64,000 nucleotides of DNA from Yoonia sp. BS5-3 (GTDB lineage Bacteria; Pseudomonadota; Alphaproteobacteria; Rhodobacterales; Rhodobacteraceae). Shown here piece after piece: positions 1 through 8,561 of this stretch. Position 1 is the first letter of the stretch. Every line of letters begins with the position of its first letter. Below the pieces are notes generated by a model. That model was not told the origin of the DNA and made no database searches. It worked only from the letters and a program-made list of their open reading frames with translations. A program made the translations under genes and the position numbers. The DNA is taken from the NCBI RefSeq assembly GCF_038069655.2, contig NZ_CP150951.2, positions 2,444,001 through 2,508,000 of the forward strand. The letters run 5' to 3'.

Positions 1-412
1 AATTGGGATTGCGCGCCAGAAACCCTGCGATCTGCGTTTCTTCGCCCCGCATCACATCCGCCGGCGTCGCTTGCTTGATCCCGGGGATCACAAAAACCTG
101 CAAATTGGGATCGGACGACGGTGCTTGTACCAGACCGTTTGGCAGGGCGGGGCAAGGCACCGCTGCGTAGGGGGCTTCAACCCAGCCTTGGCGTGATCCG
201 ATCATGCCGCAGGCGATCACTTGCACAGGGCCATCAACCCAATCCCCGATCAGTTTCAGCAGAGCTGGTTCAAAACCATGGATGGTGAGCTTGCCCATCC
301 CTTCGTTGCAGGCCGCTTCAGCCAGTACTGTGCCCGAGGCGGACATGGCCCATGCGCGCAGGTTGCTGGTGCCCCAGTCAACCGCAATCCAATCTGCCTT
401 TACACCGCTCAT
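1..412 (-). CDS. dgoK: 2-dehydro-3-deoxygalactonokinase, partial (3' end outside window)
   Basis: The enzyme phosphorylates 2-keto-3-deoxygalactonate to the 6-phosphate, the kinase step of the De Ley-Doudoroff galactose route in the cytoplasm. The N-terminal 137 residues are present. They hold the DgoK phosphate-binding motif AVDWGTSNLRAW (about residues 10-21) and the family signature GMIGSRQGWVEAPY (about 71-84). The ATG shares four bases (ATGA) with the stop of the upstream dehydrogenase gene, so the two are probably translationally coupled as the last genes of the alpha-galactoside operon. The C-terminal half lies beyond position 1. Confidence 0.93.
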   Translation of the reverse strand, partial: MSGVKADWIAVDWGTSNLRAWAMSASGTVLAEAACNEGMGKLTIHGFEPALLKLIGDWVDGPVQVIACGMIGSRQGWVEAPYAAVPCPALPNGLVQAPSSDPNLQVFVIPGIKQATPADVMRGEETQIAGFLARNPN

Positions 413-1167
413 CCTGTTGTCACCACGCCTGCATCAACCACCATGGTTTGTCCTGTCATCATCGCCGAGGCGTCAGATGCCAGAAAAAGTGTTGGTCCGA
501 CAAGATCATCTGGCCGCATATGCCGGGGCAGGCATTGGGTTTTGAGAAAATTTGCTTTCCCCTCGGGCGTGGCCCAAAGCTTTTCCTGTTTTTCAGTCAA
601 AACCCAGCCTGGTGCGATGGCGTTTACCCGCATGCCCTTGCCCCCAAGTTCGCGTGCCAAGGACCGGGTCAGCCCTGAAATCCCTGCATTGGCGGTCGCA
701 TAGGGAATAAGCGACGGGGTTCCGACCATGTAGGAAATCGACGTGTAGTTGACGATCGATCCGTTTGGCCCCATGCGCGCGGCGGCCAATTGGCTTGAAA
801 AGAAATAGGATTTCAGATTGACCGCCTGCACATCGTCCCAGATTTCCGGTGTGACGGCCTCGAGCGCGTAGCGTTGGTCATTAGCGGCGTTATTGACCAC
901 GGCTTTGAATGGGCCGTGGGCGGCAACTGCCTGATCCATTGCGTGTTCCAGCGCGCCTGTGTCGGTGATATCGCATTGCAGCCCGATGGGCAGATGCGTG
1001 GCCGTCGCTGACAAGGTCGCGACTTGATCTGCAGGGTCCAGCAAATCCACAAAGGCCACCTTGGCCCCTTGCGCCACAAATCCAGCGACAAGCGCAGCGC
1101 CAATGCCGCTGGCACCCCCGGTAACAAAGATGGATGCACCTGCAAGATCGGGGTGAATAGCCGTCAT
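409..1167 (-). CDS. SDR-family NAD(P)-dependent dehydrogenase, probable aldose 1-dehydrogenase
   Basis: A 252-residue classical-type short-chain dehydrogenase with the cofactor motif TGGASGIG near residue 17, an Asp after beta-2 (FVDLLD, which suggests NAD), NNAA near residue 93 and a Ser in NYTSIS 13 residues before the active-site Tyr. The usual YxxxK reads YATAN, so the catalytic lysine is an asparagine. The start was placed at ATG 1167, preceded by AAGGAG and overlapping the alpha-galactosidase stop as ATGA; a longer reading to 1212 has no support. Its place between an alpha-galactosidase and DgoK suggests oxidation of galactose or a derivative. The substrate is inferred, and the Asn makes even activity uncertain. 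Confidence 0.85.
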   Translation of the reverse strand: MTAIHPDLAGASIFVTGGASGIGAALVAGFVAQGAKVAFVDLLDPADQVATLSATATHLPIGLQCDITDTGALEHAMDQAVAAHGPFKAVVNNAANDQRYALEAVTPEIWDDVQAVNLKSYFFSSQLAAARMGPNGSIVNYTSISYMVGTPSLIPYATANAGISGLTRSLARELGGKGMRVNAIAPGWVLTEKQEKLWATPEGKANFLKTQCLPRHMRPDDLVGPTLFLASDASAMMTGQTMVVDAGVVTTG

Positions 1168-3248
1168 AATCTGGCTCCTTCCAGGACCCACATCCGGTCG
1201 GGGAATGACCATGGCAGGGTGACCCCGTGATGCATCAGATAGGTGCCTGACAATGCCAGTTCGTCCGTCTTCAGAGCGGTTGTGCCACGCGAAAGATGGT
1301 GCAGCGTATTGCGGTTCGCAAGGTTGATCCGGTAGGTCGCATCGGGCTCAAGCCCGGTCAGCCGCAAGGGACGCGGGGCGATCTGAGCGCTGGTTGCGGC
1401 CTTGCCTGCAAAGACGACGAAGCGGGACTTGTCTTGTGCCAATTGCTGCTCGGCTAGGATGGCAGGATCAGCACTGTCGAGCCGCAGGATATCGGCGGTT
1501 TGCATCCAGTCCCGGTTTTGTTTCCACCACCGCGTGACTTCTGTCAGAACGGCTGTTTCGGTATCGTCCAGCTCGCGCGGGTCCATCTCAAAGCCCATAT
1601 GTCTTTGCGCGGCAACCCAGGCCCGAAAACTGATATCCAGATGCCGCCCCGATGTGTGGCAATGGCGCGGGCCCACATGGCTGCCGGTGACGACAAGCGG
1701 CAGGAAAAGCGCGGCATCATGCTGGATGCGCAGCCGTTCCAGCGCATCGTTACTGTCAGAAAGCCAGACCCGCTGGGTGCGTTGCAAAATGCCAAAATCG
1801 ATGCGCCCGCCGCCCGATGCGCAGCTTTCGATTTCGACCTGCGGAAAGGCCTCGCGCAACCTGTCAATAAGCCGATAGGATCCACGGGTTTGTGCCGCAT
1901 CCGGCATCGGCAGAACCCGGTTGTGATCCCATTTGATGTAATCAATCTGGTGATCGTTCAAGATTGCTGACATTCGTTCATACAGATAGTCGCGCACCTC
2001 TGGCAGCGCCATGTTCAGCGCCTTTTGCTGGCGGCCAAGTGTCTGATCTTCGCTGCCCAGCACCCAGTCTGGATGCGCCCTGTGGATGTCACTATCTTCA
2101 TTGATCATCTCAGGCTCAAACCACAGGCCGAAGGTCATCCCAAGCCCGTGCACATGTGCGATCAACGGGTGCAGCCCATCGGGGTATTTGCGCGGATCGA
2201 CTGTCCAATCGGACAGGCTGCGCGTATCATCATCCCGGTTTCCAAACCAACCATCATCAAGCACAAAGCGTTCGGCCCCCAGTTTGGACGCGCGTTCGGC
2301 AATATCAAACAGGACGGGTAGTTTATGGTCGAAATAGACGGCCTCCCAGCAGTTGTAATGCACGGGGCGGGGGGCGTTTGGCTTTGGCCAGGTGACGATC
2401 CGGTCCCGCAAATGCCGCTGAAAGGCGACGGCGCAGCCATTTAGCCCGGTGCCGGAATAGACGATGTAAAGCGGAGCGGTCTTGAATTCATGCGCGGCTT
2501 CGGTTTCCATCCGGGCGGCATGTCCCCATTGGATTTGGCGCCGGCCATCCTGCAGCTCTTCGGCGATCATCTTATGACCGCCGGACCAACCGTAGTGAAA
2601 AGCGTAGGCCTCGCCTTTGGTATTGGTCGCGCCGCGGCAGGGAATGATCAGGCCGGGGAAATGTTCATGCCCGGTCCGTCCGGTCCGGTTTTCGCGGTAG
2701 CGCATGCCCGGCGCCCAGCCTGTGCGGGACAGCTGGAATTCACCGCACCACCGCCCCGAGACGTCGATCATTTCGTCTGCATGTTGCGGGCCGGGCAGGA
2801 CCGGGGCAGCCAGCCAATGCAGGTGCACGGGCCGATCAGCGTTCAACGTCGTTTGGCATTCGATGACATGGGTTTGCTTATCTGTACGAAAGCGAAACGC
2901 CAGATCAAGCCTGTTGTCCGTATCTCTGTAGGACAGCATCAGACTGTCGTGCGTTTGCGCGGCATCTGCAAAGTGAAATTTGGGCAGCAAAGGTGTGCCA
3001 TCACTGTCGCGGATAATCAGCCCGGGCTGGCCGGGAAAGCTGCGCGTGGCTTCGGGGCACAAGGACAGGTCGGGGTTCTCATCCAGCATGCCGCCCGTGA
3101 CATCAATGGCATAGGCCGCATGCAGCGTATCCAGATCGTCAGAGCCAGGCAGGGCAGCGCCCCAGTAAATCACTTGCGGCAGGCGGTCGTTTGTGGCGGC
3201 AAGCACAAGCGTTTGCTGCCCATCGTCAATGCGGTAGGTCCGTGTCAT
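1164..3248 (-). CDS. alpha-galactosidase, glycoside hydrolase family 36
   Basis: Hydrolyses terminal alpha-1,6-galactosyl residues (melibiose, raffinose type). The 694 residues match the usual 700-730 of bacterial GH36. Visible motifs are DDGWFGNR (about 331-338), the nucleophile segment YIKWDHNR with Asp near 441, CASGGGRID (about 476-484) and the acid/base segment WLSDSND with Asp near 498. There is no signal peptide, so it acts in the cytoplasm on imported sugar. It lies 3 bp after the permease gene and overlaps the next gene by ATGA, so it belongs to the transporter operon. GH36 also contains raffinose and stachyose synthases, but those are plant enzymes. Confidence 0.93.
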   Translation of the reverse strand: MTRTYRIDDGQQTLVLAATNDRLPQVIYWGAALPGSDDLDTLHAAYAIDVTGGMLDENPDLSLCPEATRSFPGQPGLIIRDSDGTPLLPKFHFADAAQTHDSLMLSYRDTDNRLDLAFRFRTDKQTHVIECQTTLNADRPVHLHWLAAPVLPGPQHADEMIDVSGRWCGEFQLSRTGWAPGMRYRENRTGRTGHEHFPGLIIPCRGATNTKGEAYAFHYGWSGGHKMIAEELQDGRRQIQWGHAARMETEAAHEFKTAPLYIVYSGTGLNGCAVAFQRHLRDRIVTWPKPNAPRPVHYNCWEAVYFDHKLPVLFDIAERASKLGAERFVLDDGWFGNRDDDTRSLSDWTVDPRKYPDGLHPLIAHVHGLGMTFGLWFEPEMINEDSDIHRAHPDWVLGSEDQTLGRQQKALNMALPEVRDYLYERMSAILNDHQIDYIKWDHNRVLPMPDAAQTRGSYRLIDRLREAFPQVEIESCASGGGRIDFGILQRTQRVWLSDSNDALERLRIQHDAALFLPLVVTGSHVGPRHCHTSGRHLDISFRAWVAAQRHMGFEMDPRELDDTETAVLTEVTRWWKQNRDWMQTADILRLDSADPAILAEQQLAQDKSRFVVFAGKAATSAQIAPRPLRLTGLEPDATYRINLANRNTLHHLSRGTTALKTDELALSGTYLMHHGVTLPWSFPDRMWVLEGARL

Positions 3249-3251
3249 CGT

Positions 3252-4099
3252 CTATTTCACGGCCCCCAGGGTCAGACCCGCGATAAAATGCTTCTGCATC
3301 AGAAAAAACATCGCGACGGGGGGAGGGCTGCAACAATCGCGCCCGCGCTCATCAGGTGATAAGCGGCCCGATATTGCGCGTTAAAGCTGGTGATACCGGC
3401 TGTGACAGGCTGGCTTTCGGGGCCTTGGGTCAGCACGACCGCCCAAAAGTAATCGTTCCAGATAAAGGTGAAGATCAGTACCGACATCGCCGCCAGCGCG
3501 GGTTTCATCAGGGGCAGCACGACGAATAAGAAGATGCGCCATTCGGCGACGCCTTCGACCCGGGCCGCTTCTATTAACGGAAACGGAAGGGCCCGGATGA
3601 AATTGCGCATGAAAAGCGTGGCAAAGCCGGTTTGGAAGGCGATGTGAAACAACACCAACCCGGTTTTGGTGTTGTAGAGCCCCATATCGACGGTCAAGTC
3701 GCGCACAGGCACCATCAGGATTTGGAAAGGCACGAAGTTGCCTGCGATGAACATGAAAAAGATCAGCAGGTTGCCTTTGAACCGGTACACGCCCAGTGCA
3801 AATCCCGTCATGCTCGCCAGGATCACAGTGCCAATGACCGTGGGGACCGTGATCAGAACAGAGTTCCAAAGATAGCGCGGCATGTCACTGTCCAGGAACA
3901 CCCGGCCATAATTGTTCACGGCCTCAAAGGATGACGGCACGCCCCAGTAGTTCCCGCTGGTGAAATCGGCATCTGGTTTGATCGAAAAGACCATCACTGC
4001 GATCAGTGGGAGCAGCCATAAGATCAACGCGATTGGCAGAAAGGTTTGGTATCCGATCTGCACCCCGCGGGAGGATTTTTCGATGGGGGTTGGAAACAT
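3252..4099 (-). CDS. carbohydrate ABC transporter permease, MalG type, frameshifted near the 3' end
   Basis: Second inner-membrane permease of the alpha-galactoside importer. From ATG 4099 (GGAGG 8 bp upstream) it has an N-terminal membrane helix, the periplasmic loop and the EAA loop EAARVEGVAEWRIF. In the written frame it stops at 3299 after AALPPSRCFF, giving 266 residues. Adding one base in the six-G run at 3318-3323 restores a typical MalG tail (AALPPVAMFFLMQKHF, then GLTLGAVK) ending at 3252. Either the run was miscounted in sequencing, or the strain really carries a truncated permease. The intact sequence downstream argues for a very recent event or an error. Confidence 0.85.
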
Positions 4100-4112
4100 C
4101 GTTAAGCCTCCA

Positions 4113-4181
4113 CCGTCCCGGACGTGATCCGGGACCTCTTGCTTGCAGTGACGTTGAGGTCCCGGATCAAGTCCGGGACGG
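4113..4181. repeat. REP-like extragenic palindrome
   Basis: Two 26-bp arms (4113-4138 and 4156-4181) are inverted copies with one mismatch, separated by 17 bp. Each arm is itself an imperfect palindrome around GTCCCGG..CCGGGAC. It fills the gap between the two permease genes. It resembles the CCCGGATCAAGTCCGGG-type dispersed palindromes common in alphaproteobacterial genomes. In the transcript it would form a long hairpin that could set the ratio of upstream to downstream message. It also creates a spurious N-terminal extension of the downstream permease, which was rejected. Confidence 0.85.
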
Positions 4182-4202
4182 CGTTGCAAGGGGCAGCAGG
4201 CA

Positions 4203-5159
4203 TCAGCGCGCCTCCTTTTCATCTTGGTACATCGACCATAGGAAATAGGCGATAAAGACGAGCATGATCAGGAACAGCACCACCGCAATCGCCGCCGCAT
4301 AGCCATATTGCAGTCCGCGTTCGCTGAGTGATTTTTCAAAGACATAAAATGACAGCACACGGGTTGAGCCAAAGGGCCCGCCCCCCGTCATGATTGATAC
4401 CAGATCAAAGCTGCGTAGCGCGCCGATGATGGTTACCACAAAGGCAATAAAGGTCGCAGGTTTAAGCTGCGGAAGGATCACATACCACAGCATTTTGCGT
4501 CCTTTGGCCCCGTCCAGCCGCGCGGCCTCGACCTGTTCAGGGTCCACCGCGTTCAACCCGGTCAGGTAGAGAATCATACAATAGGCCGCTTGCGGCCAAA
4601 GCCCCGCGGCAATGATCCCGTATGTCGCTGCCGTCCGGTTGCCAAGCACACCGCCCCGGATTTCCAGCCCAAACCAATCCAGGATCACCGTAAACAGCCC
4701 GCCATCGGGCAGGTAAAACCATGTGAACACCAGACCCACAACAACTTGGCTGATCACAAAGGGAAAGAAAAACAGGGACTTATAAATCCGTATGCCCCGC
4801 ACCGTCTGATTGAGAAACAGCGCAATAAACAGCCCACCCGGAATAGCCAGCAGATAAAGCAAGAGCCATTTGAGATTGTTCCAAAGCGATATCTGGAAAT
4901 TCCGGTCCGCCCGTTCCCCATTCAGGCCAAACAGCTTGTTGTAATTTTCCATGCCCACATAGGTGCCATTGGTCGCCACATCGCCCAGACCGTTCCAGTC
5001 ATAAAGCGACAGGCTGAAGCTTTGGTAGATCGGGGCGATGACGTAGATGAGGAAGAAAAACACGCCGGGCGCCAGAAACAGCCAAGGCGTGATCGCGATC
5101 TCATTGCGCTTGTACCAACCGCGTGCGGGCCGGCCAGAGCTGTCAGAGGAGATAGACAT
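4203..5159 (-). CDS. carbohydrate ABC transporter permease, MalF type
   Basis: First inner-membrane permease of the alpha-galactoside importer, 318 residues, six predicted helices starting near residue 25 (LFLAPGVFFFLIYVIAPIY). The EAA loop reads EAARLDGAKGRKMLWYVILP (about 211-230). ATG 5159 is preceded by GAGGACC. The gene follows the binding-protein gene by about 100 bp that include a strong hairpin, the usual arrangement giving more binding protein than permease. CUT1-family permeases take up di- and oligosaccharides and glycosides, which agrees with the alpha-galactosidase downstream. Confidence 0.92.
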   Translation of the reverse strand: MSISSDSSGRPARGWYKRNEIAITPWLFLAPGVFFFLIYVIAPIYQSFSLSLYDWNGLGDVATNGTYVGMENYNKLFGLNGERADRNFQISLWNNLKWLLLYLLAIPGGLFIALFLNQTVRGIRIYKSLFFFPFVISQVVVGLVFTWFYLPDGGLFTVILDWFGLEIRGGVLGNRTAATYGIIAAGLWPQAAYCMILYLTGLNAVDPEQVEAARLDGAKGRKMLWYVILPQLKPATFIAFVVTIIGALRSFDLVSIMTGGGPFGSTRVLSFYVFEKSLSERGLQYGYAAAIAVVLFLIMLVFIAYFLWSMYQDEKEAR

Positions 5160-5227
5160 ATAAGGTCCTCATTCCCGTTGGGCGCATGTGAAAACGCCGC
5201 CTGTGGCGCTTTCAGATGGGCGGGGGA

Positions 5228-5250
5228 GGGTGCGCAAACCATGCGCACCC
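5228..5250 (-). terminator. 3' hairpin after the sugar-binding protein gene
   Basis: A perfect 9-bp stem GGGTGCGCA / TGCGCACCC with a 5-base loop lies 8 bp past the stop of the binding-protein gene. There is no clear U-run on the minus strand, so it is more likely an mRNA-stabilising or processing hairpin than a full terminator, as seen after malE-type genes. Confidence 0.6.
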
Positions 5251-5257
5251 TATTGTT

Positions 5258-6517
5258 TTAGTAGATATCTTCGCGGGCTGCTTCGAGCCGCTCAAGCACA
5301 TCTTCCAGCGCATCCGGGAAGACCATGAATTCCTGGAAGCCTTCCATAGCGACAGCCGCCATTTCCGCAGGTGCATCGCGGTCAAAGAACTGCGCAATCC
5401 CGCCAGGGGCCTTGTTGGACAGCATGTCAAAGCCTTCGTTCAGGAACTTGTCGTCATCAACCGATGACAGTGCGTTCACAGGCAACTGGCCCAGGTTCTC
5501 GCCATTGTTGATCAGCGTCTGGTTATCCGCTGAGACGACAAAGCGCAGGAATTCGCGCGCGGCTTCCTTGTTGGCGGCACCTGATGGGATGTGGAACGTA
5601 TCCGTTGGTGCGTCTTCGCCCCGTGGGATGCCCGCCGTGATTTCTGGGAATTGGTAGAAATCAATCTGCTCATCGGTCAGCCCGGCTTCGCGCATGGGCG
5701 CCACCGCAAAGTTACCCATCAGATATGATGCTGCTTCGCCATTGACCATGAAGGGCAGGGCCTCTTGCCAGCTATATGTCTGATGGTCATCGATAAACGC
5801 GCCCATCTCGATCAATTGCTGCCAATTGGCAAAGGTCGCCCGGACTTCATCCGACAGCCAGCTTTCTTCGCCATTGGTCAGGCGCGCGTGGAAGTCATAG
5901 CCGTTTGTGCGCATGTTCAGATAGTCAAACCAGCCGCCTGCGGTCCAAAGGAATTTGGTGCCGATCGTGTAGCATTTGACCCCGTTATCCAGCAGCGTTT
6001 GGCAGTTCGCCAGCTCTTCTTCCCAGGTTGTGGGCTCGCTCAGGCCATATTGGTCGAAGATGTCTTTGCGATAGTAAACGCCCCATTGGTAATAGGTATA
6101 AGGGACACCGTATTGCGCATCGTCGATGGTCAGCGCGCCTTTGGTTGAGGCCAGCTCTTCGCTGATCTGCCCTTCCCACAGGTCCGAGATATCTTCGAAC
6201 AGCCCGGCTTCGACATAAGGCAGCATGCGGTTGGCAGCGTACCAGTTGGCCACATCAGGTGGGTTGGCTGTCAGGAAGTTGCGGATTTGGGTCTTGTAAG
6301 CCTCGCGGTCGATGACCGTCAGTTCAATGTTCAGATCCGGGTGCATTTCGCCAAAACGCTCAACCATGCCTTCCATAACCGCGCGCGGCGCAGGGTTGGA
6401 CATGTCCGAGAAAATAACGAGATCACCCGACAGCGCATGCCCTTCGGCATGGGCCGCAGATGCGCTTATGCCAGCGGCAACAAGCGCCGCAAGCGACGTC
6501 TTCAAAATGGAATGCAT
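5258..6517 (-). CDS. extracellular sugar-binding protein of the alpha-galactoside ABC transporter
   Basis: Periplasmic receptor, 419 residues, solute-binding family 1. ATG 6517 has GGGAGGA upstream and opens a clear Sec signal peptide (MHSILKTSLAALVAAG, cleavage likely at AHA-EG near residue 24). A longer reading to 6628 runs back through the promoter and was rejected. It is the first gene of the minus-strand operon and is followed by both permeases and the GH36 enzyme, which is why an alpha-galactoside ligand is proposed. The ligand is inferred from context only. Confidence 0.92.
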   Translation of the reverse strand: MHSILKTSLAALVAAGISASAAHAEGHALSGDLVIFSDMSNPAPRAVMEGMVERFGEMHPDLNIELTVIDREAYKTQIRNFLTANPPDVANWYAANRMLPYVEAGLFEDISDLWEGQISEELASTKGALTIDDAQYGVPYTYYQWGVYYRKDIFDQYGLSEPTTWEEELANCQTLLDNGVKCYTIGTKFLWTAGGWFDYLNMRTNGYDFHARLTNGEESWLSDEVRATFANWQQLIEMGAFIDDHQTYSWQEALPFMVNGEAASYLMGNFAVAPMREAGLTDEQIDFYQFPEITAGIPRGEDAPTDTFHIPSGAANKEAAREFLRFVVSADNQTLINNGENLGQLPVNALSSVDDDKFLNEGFDMLSNKAPGGIAQFFDRDAPAEMAAVAMEGFQEFMVFPDALEDVLERLEAAREDIY

Positions 6518-6561
6518 AGTATCCTCCCTCGATGCTTCCATGTGTAAACCAAGGCACAAAT

Positions 6562-6582
6562 AAGTTTCATTATTTGAAACTT
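6562..6582. promoter_or_regulatory. candidate IclR-family operator in the divergent promoter region
   Basis: Perfect 8-bp inverted repeat AAGTTTCA-ttatt-TGAAACTT, centred about 55 bp before the binding-protein ATG and 120 bp before the IclR-type regulator gene. A second, wider inverted repeat AAACCAAG (6546-6553) / CTTGGTTT (6580-6587) overlaps it. Position and symmetry fit an operator for the adjacent regulator controlling both directions; binding is inferred. Confidence 0.55.
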
Positions 6583-6692
6583 GGTTTTGGATGTTGATAC
6601 TAAACCGCGAACCGGCTACCCTTGTCAATATCTCATGACCGCATCAGCTGGGTGTTTGGTGACGAGGCCCGAACGGGCAAAGGGGAGGAACA

Positions 6693-7496
6693 ATGACGCG
6701 CGCTACTGGTGATGGCACCGTTGGGAAGGCGCTTGAAGTGCTTGATCAGGTCGCAGCTTTTGGGCGGCCTGTGCGTTTTAGCGAGCTTTTGGCCCAATCC
6801 GCATTTCCCAAGCCAACGCTTTATCGATTCGTGCAGACACTGACCAATCAGCAGATGTTGTCTTATGATCCCGACAGGCAGACCTATACGCCCGGGCTGC
6901 GCCTTGTCCGCCTTGCCCATTCAGCGTGGGAGCAAGCGACCCTTGCCCCGATGGCCCGGCCCTATGTTGATGCGCTTAGCCGTGCGGTGGGCGAAACTGT
7001 GCATCTGGCCCAGCTTGACTGCGGGCAGGTTCTTTACATCGACAAACGCAACGCGGCAGAGCCGATCAAGATGTTTAGCCAGGCGGGTAAAGTGGGCCCC
7101 GCCTATTGCACAGGTGTCGGCAAGGCGATGCTGGCGTTCCTTGATCCGACCATCGCAGATGACATTATTTCCCAGCAATCCTTTCATGGCTTTACCGAAA
7201 CCACTTTGCGCGACGAAAGCAGCCTGCGCGAAGAACTGTCCGCCATTCGCACCGCCGGATACAGTTTTGACCGCGAAGAGCATGAACCGGGCATTATTTG
7301 CATCGCGATGCCGATTCTGTCCGATCAGGGTCGGGTGCTGGGTGCCGTGTCCGTCACAAGCACAACCGCCCGGACCAATCTGGCCGGTCTTGAACGTCTT
7401 GCCCCGGTGCTGCGCCAAACGACGGGCAAAATTGCCCAGGCCGCGCAGAACTGGACCTTTCCCGATCTTAACGCAAATGCAGAAACAAGGATCTAA
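6693..7496 (+). CDS. IclR-family transcriptional regulator of the alpha-galactoside locus
   Basis: 267 residues, the usual IclR length. An N-terminal winged helix-turn-helix (about 10-70, with the recognition part PKPTLYRFVQTL) is followed by the IclR effector domain (about 85-250), including the conserved CTGVGKAMLAFL and EHEPGIICIAMPI segments. ATG 6693 follows GGGGAGGAAC. The gene is divergent from the binding-protein operon and 3 bp upstream of the ATPase gene, so it probably senses the imported sugar or a catabolite. Whether it represses or activates cannot be told from sequence. Confidence 0.92.
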   Translation: MTRATGDGTVGKALEVLDQVAAFGRPVRFSELLAQSAFPKPTLYRFVQTLTNQQMLSYDPDRQTYTPGLRLVRLAHSAWEQATLAPMARPYVDALSRAVGETVHLAQLDCGQVLYIDKRNAAEPIKMFSQAGKVGPAYCTGVGKAMLAFLDPTIADDIISQQSFHGFTETTLRDESSLREELSAIRTAGYSFDREEHEPGIICIAMPILSDQGRVLGAVSVTSTTARTNLAGLERLAPVLRQTTGKIAQAAQNWTFPDLNANAETRI

Positions 7497-7499
7497 CCC

Positions 7500-8561
7500 A
7501 TGTCAGGTGTCACGCTAAATAATGTGATCAAGCGCTATGGTGAGGTGCAGGTCATCCACGGTATTGATCTGCAGATCGAAGATGGTGAATTCTGCGTTTT
7601 TGTCGGCCCTTCGGGCTGCGGCAAATCTACCTTGCTGCGCATGGTGGCGGGGCTGGAGGAAACCACCGAAGGGTCCATGCAGATCGGCACCCGCGACGTG
7701 ACCCGGATGGACCCGTCCGAGCGCGGTGTGGCCATGGTTTTCCAGACTTATGCGCTGTACCCGCATATGACTGTCAAAGATAACATGGGCTTTGGCCTGA
7801 AAATGAACGGCCATCCCAAGGCCGAGATTGCTGAAAAAGTGGCCGAGGCCACCCGCATTTTGAAGCTTGAGCAATATCTGGACCGTAAACCAGCGGCCCT
7901 GTCCGGCGGACAACGCCAGCGCGTGTCGATCGGCCGTGCGATCGTGCGCGGGCCCGAGGTGTTTTTGTTCGACGAACCCCTGTCAAATCTCGATGCCGAA
8001 TTGCGGGTCGAGATGCGGGTTGAGATCGCGCGCCTGCATAAGGAAATCGGCGCCACAATGATCTACGTGACCCATGATCAGGTTGAGGCGATGACCTTGG
8101 CTGACAAGATCGTGGTGCTGCGGGCTGGGAATATTGAACAGGTTGGCCCCCCGATGGATTTGTATCGGGACCCGGACAATAAATTCGTCGCAGGCTTCAT
8201 TGGCTCGCCTGCAATGAACTTTCTTGAAGGGGTGGCAAATGGCGGCACCGTCACGGTGCCGGGCGCGGGCGCGCGTTTCGAGGGTGTCATCGGCGCAGCT
8301 TATAATGGCAAAAAGGTCATCGTTGGGATGCGTCCCGAACATCTACGTGTCGATCCTGATGGCGATACCCACAGCGTTGATCTGACCGAAAGCCTTGGCG
8401 GCGTGTCATATGTCTATCTGATGTCCGACACAGGTGAGCGGATCGTCGCAGAAGAGCGCGGTGATCAACGTTCGGTCGAGGGCGCGCGGGTCGGGCTGTC
8501 GATTGAACCGTCTCGCATATTCCTGTTCGACGTCGAAAATGAGCAGCGGATCAGGGGCTAG
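7500..8561 (+). CDS. sugar ABC transporter ATP-binding protein, MalK/UgpC type
   Basis: Cytoplasmic ATPase of the alpha-galactoside importer, 353 residues. Walker A GPSGCGKST (36-44), signature LSGGQRQRVSIGRA (about 134-147), Walker B EVFLFDEPLSNLD (about 153-165), switch His in YVTHDQVEAMTLAD, then a C-terminal TOBE/regulatory domain (about 235-350). It is co-transcribed with the IclR regulator, opposite to the other transporter genes, a split layout common in roseobacters. MalK-type ATPases can serve several CUT1 importers, so it need not be dedicated. Confidence 0.93.
   Translation: MSGVTLNNVIKRYGEVQVIHGIDLQIEDGEFCVFVGPSGCGKSTLLRMVAGLEETTEGSMQIGTRDVTRMDPSERGVAMVFQTYALYPHMTVKDNMGFGLKMNGHPKAEIAEKVAEATRILKLEQYLDRKPAALSGGQRQRVSIGRAIVRGPEVFLFDEPLSNLDAELRVEMRVEIARLHKEIGATMIYVTHDQVEAMTLADKIVVLRAGNIEQVGPPMDLYRDPDNKFVAGFIGSPAMNFLEGVANGGTVTVPGAGARFEGVIGAAYNGKKVIVGMRPEHLRVDPDGDTHSVDLTESLGGVSYVYLMSDTGERIVAEERGDQRSVEGARVGLSIEPSRIFLFDVENEQRIRG

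Noticed and set aside
2490..3359. 289-codon plus-strand frame opposite the alpha-galactosidase
   Set aside because: Shadow of GH36; catalytic motifs of the minus-strand gene cover the same DNA.
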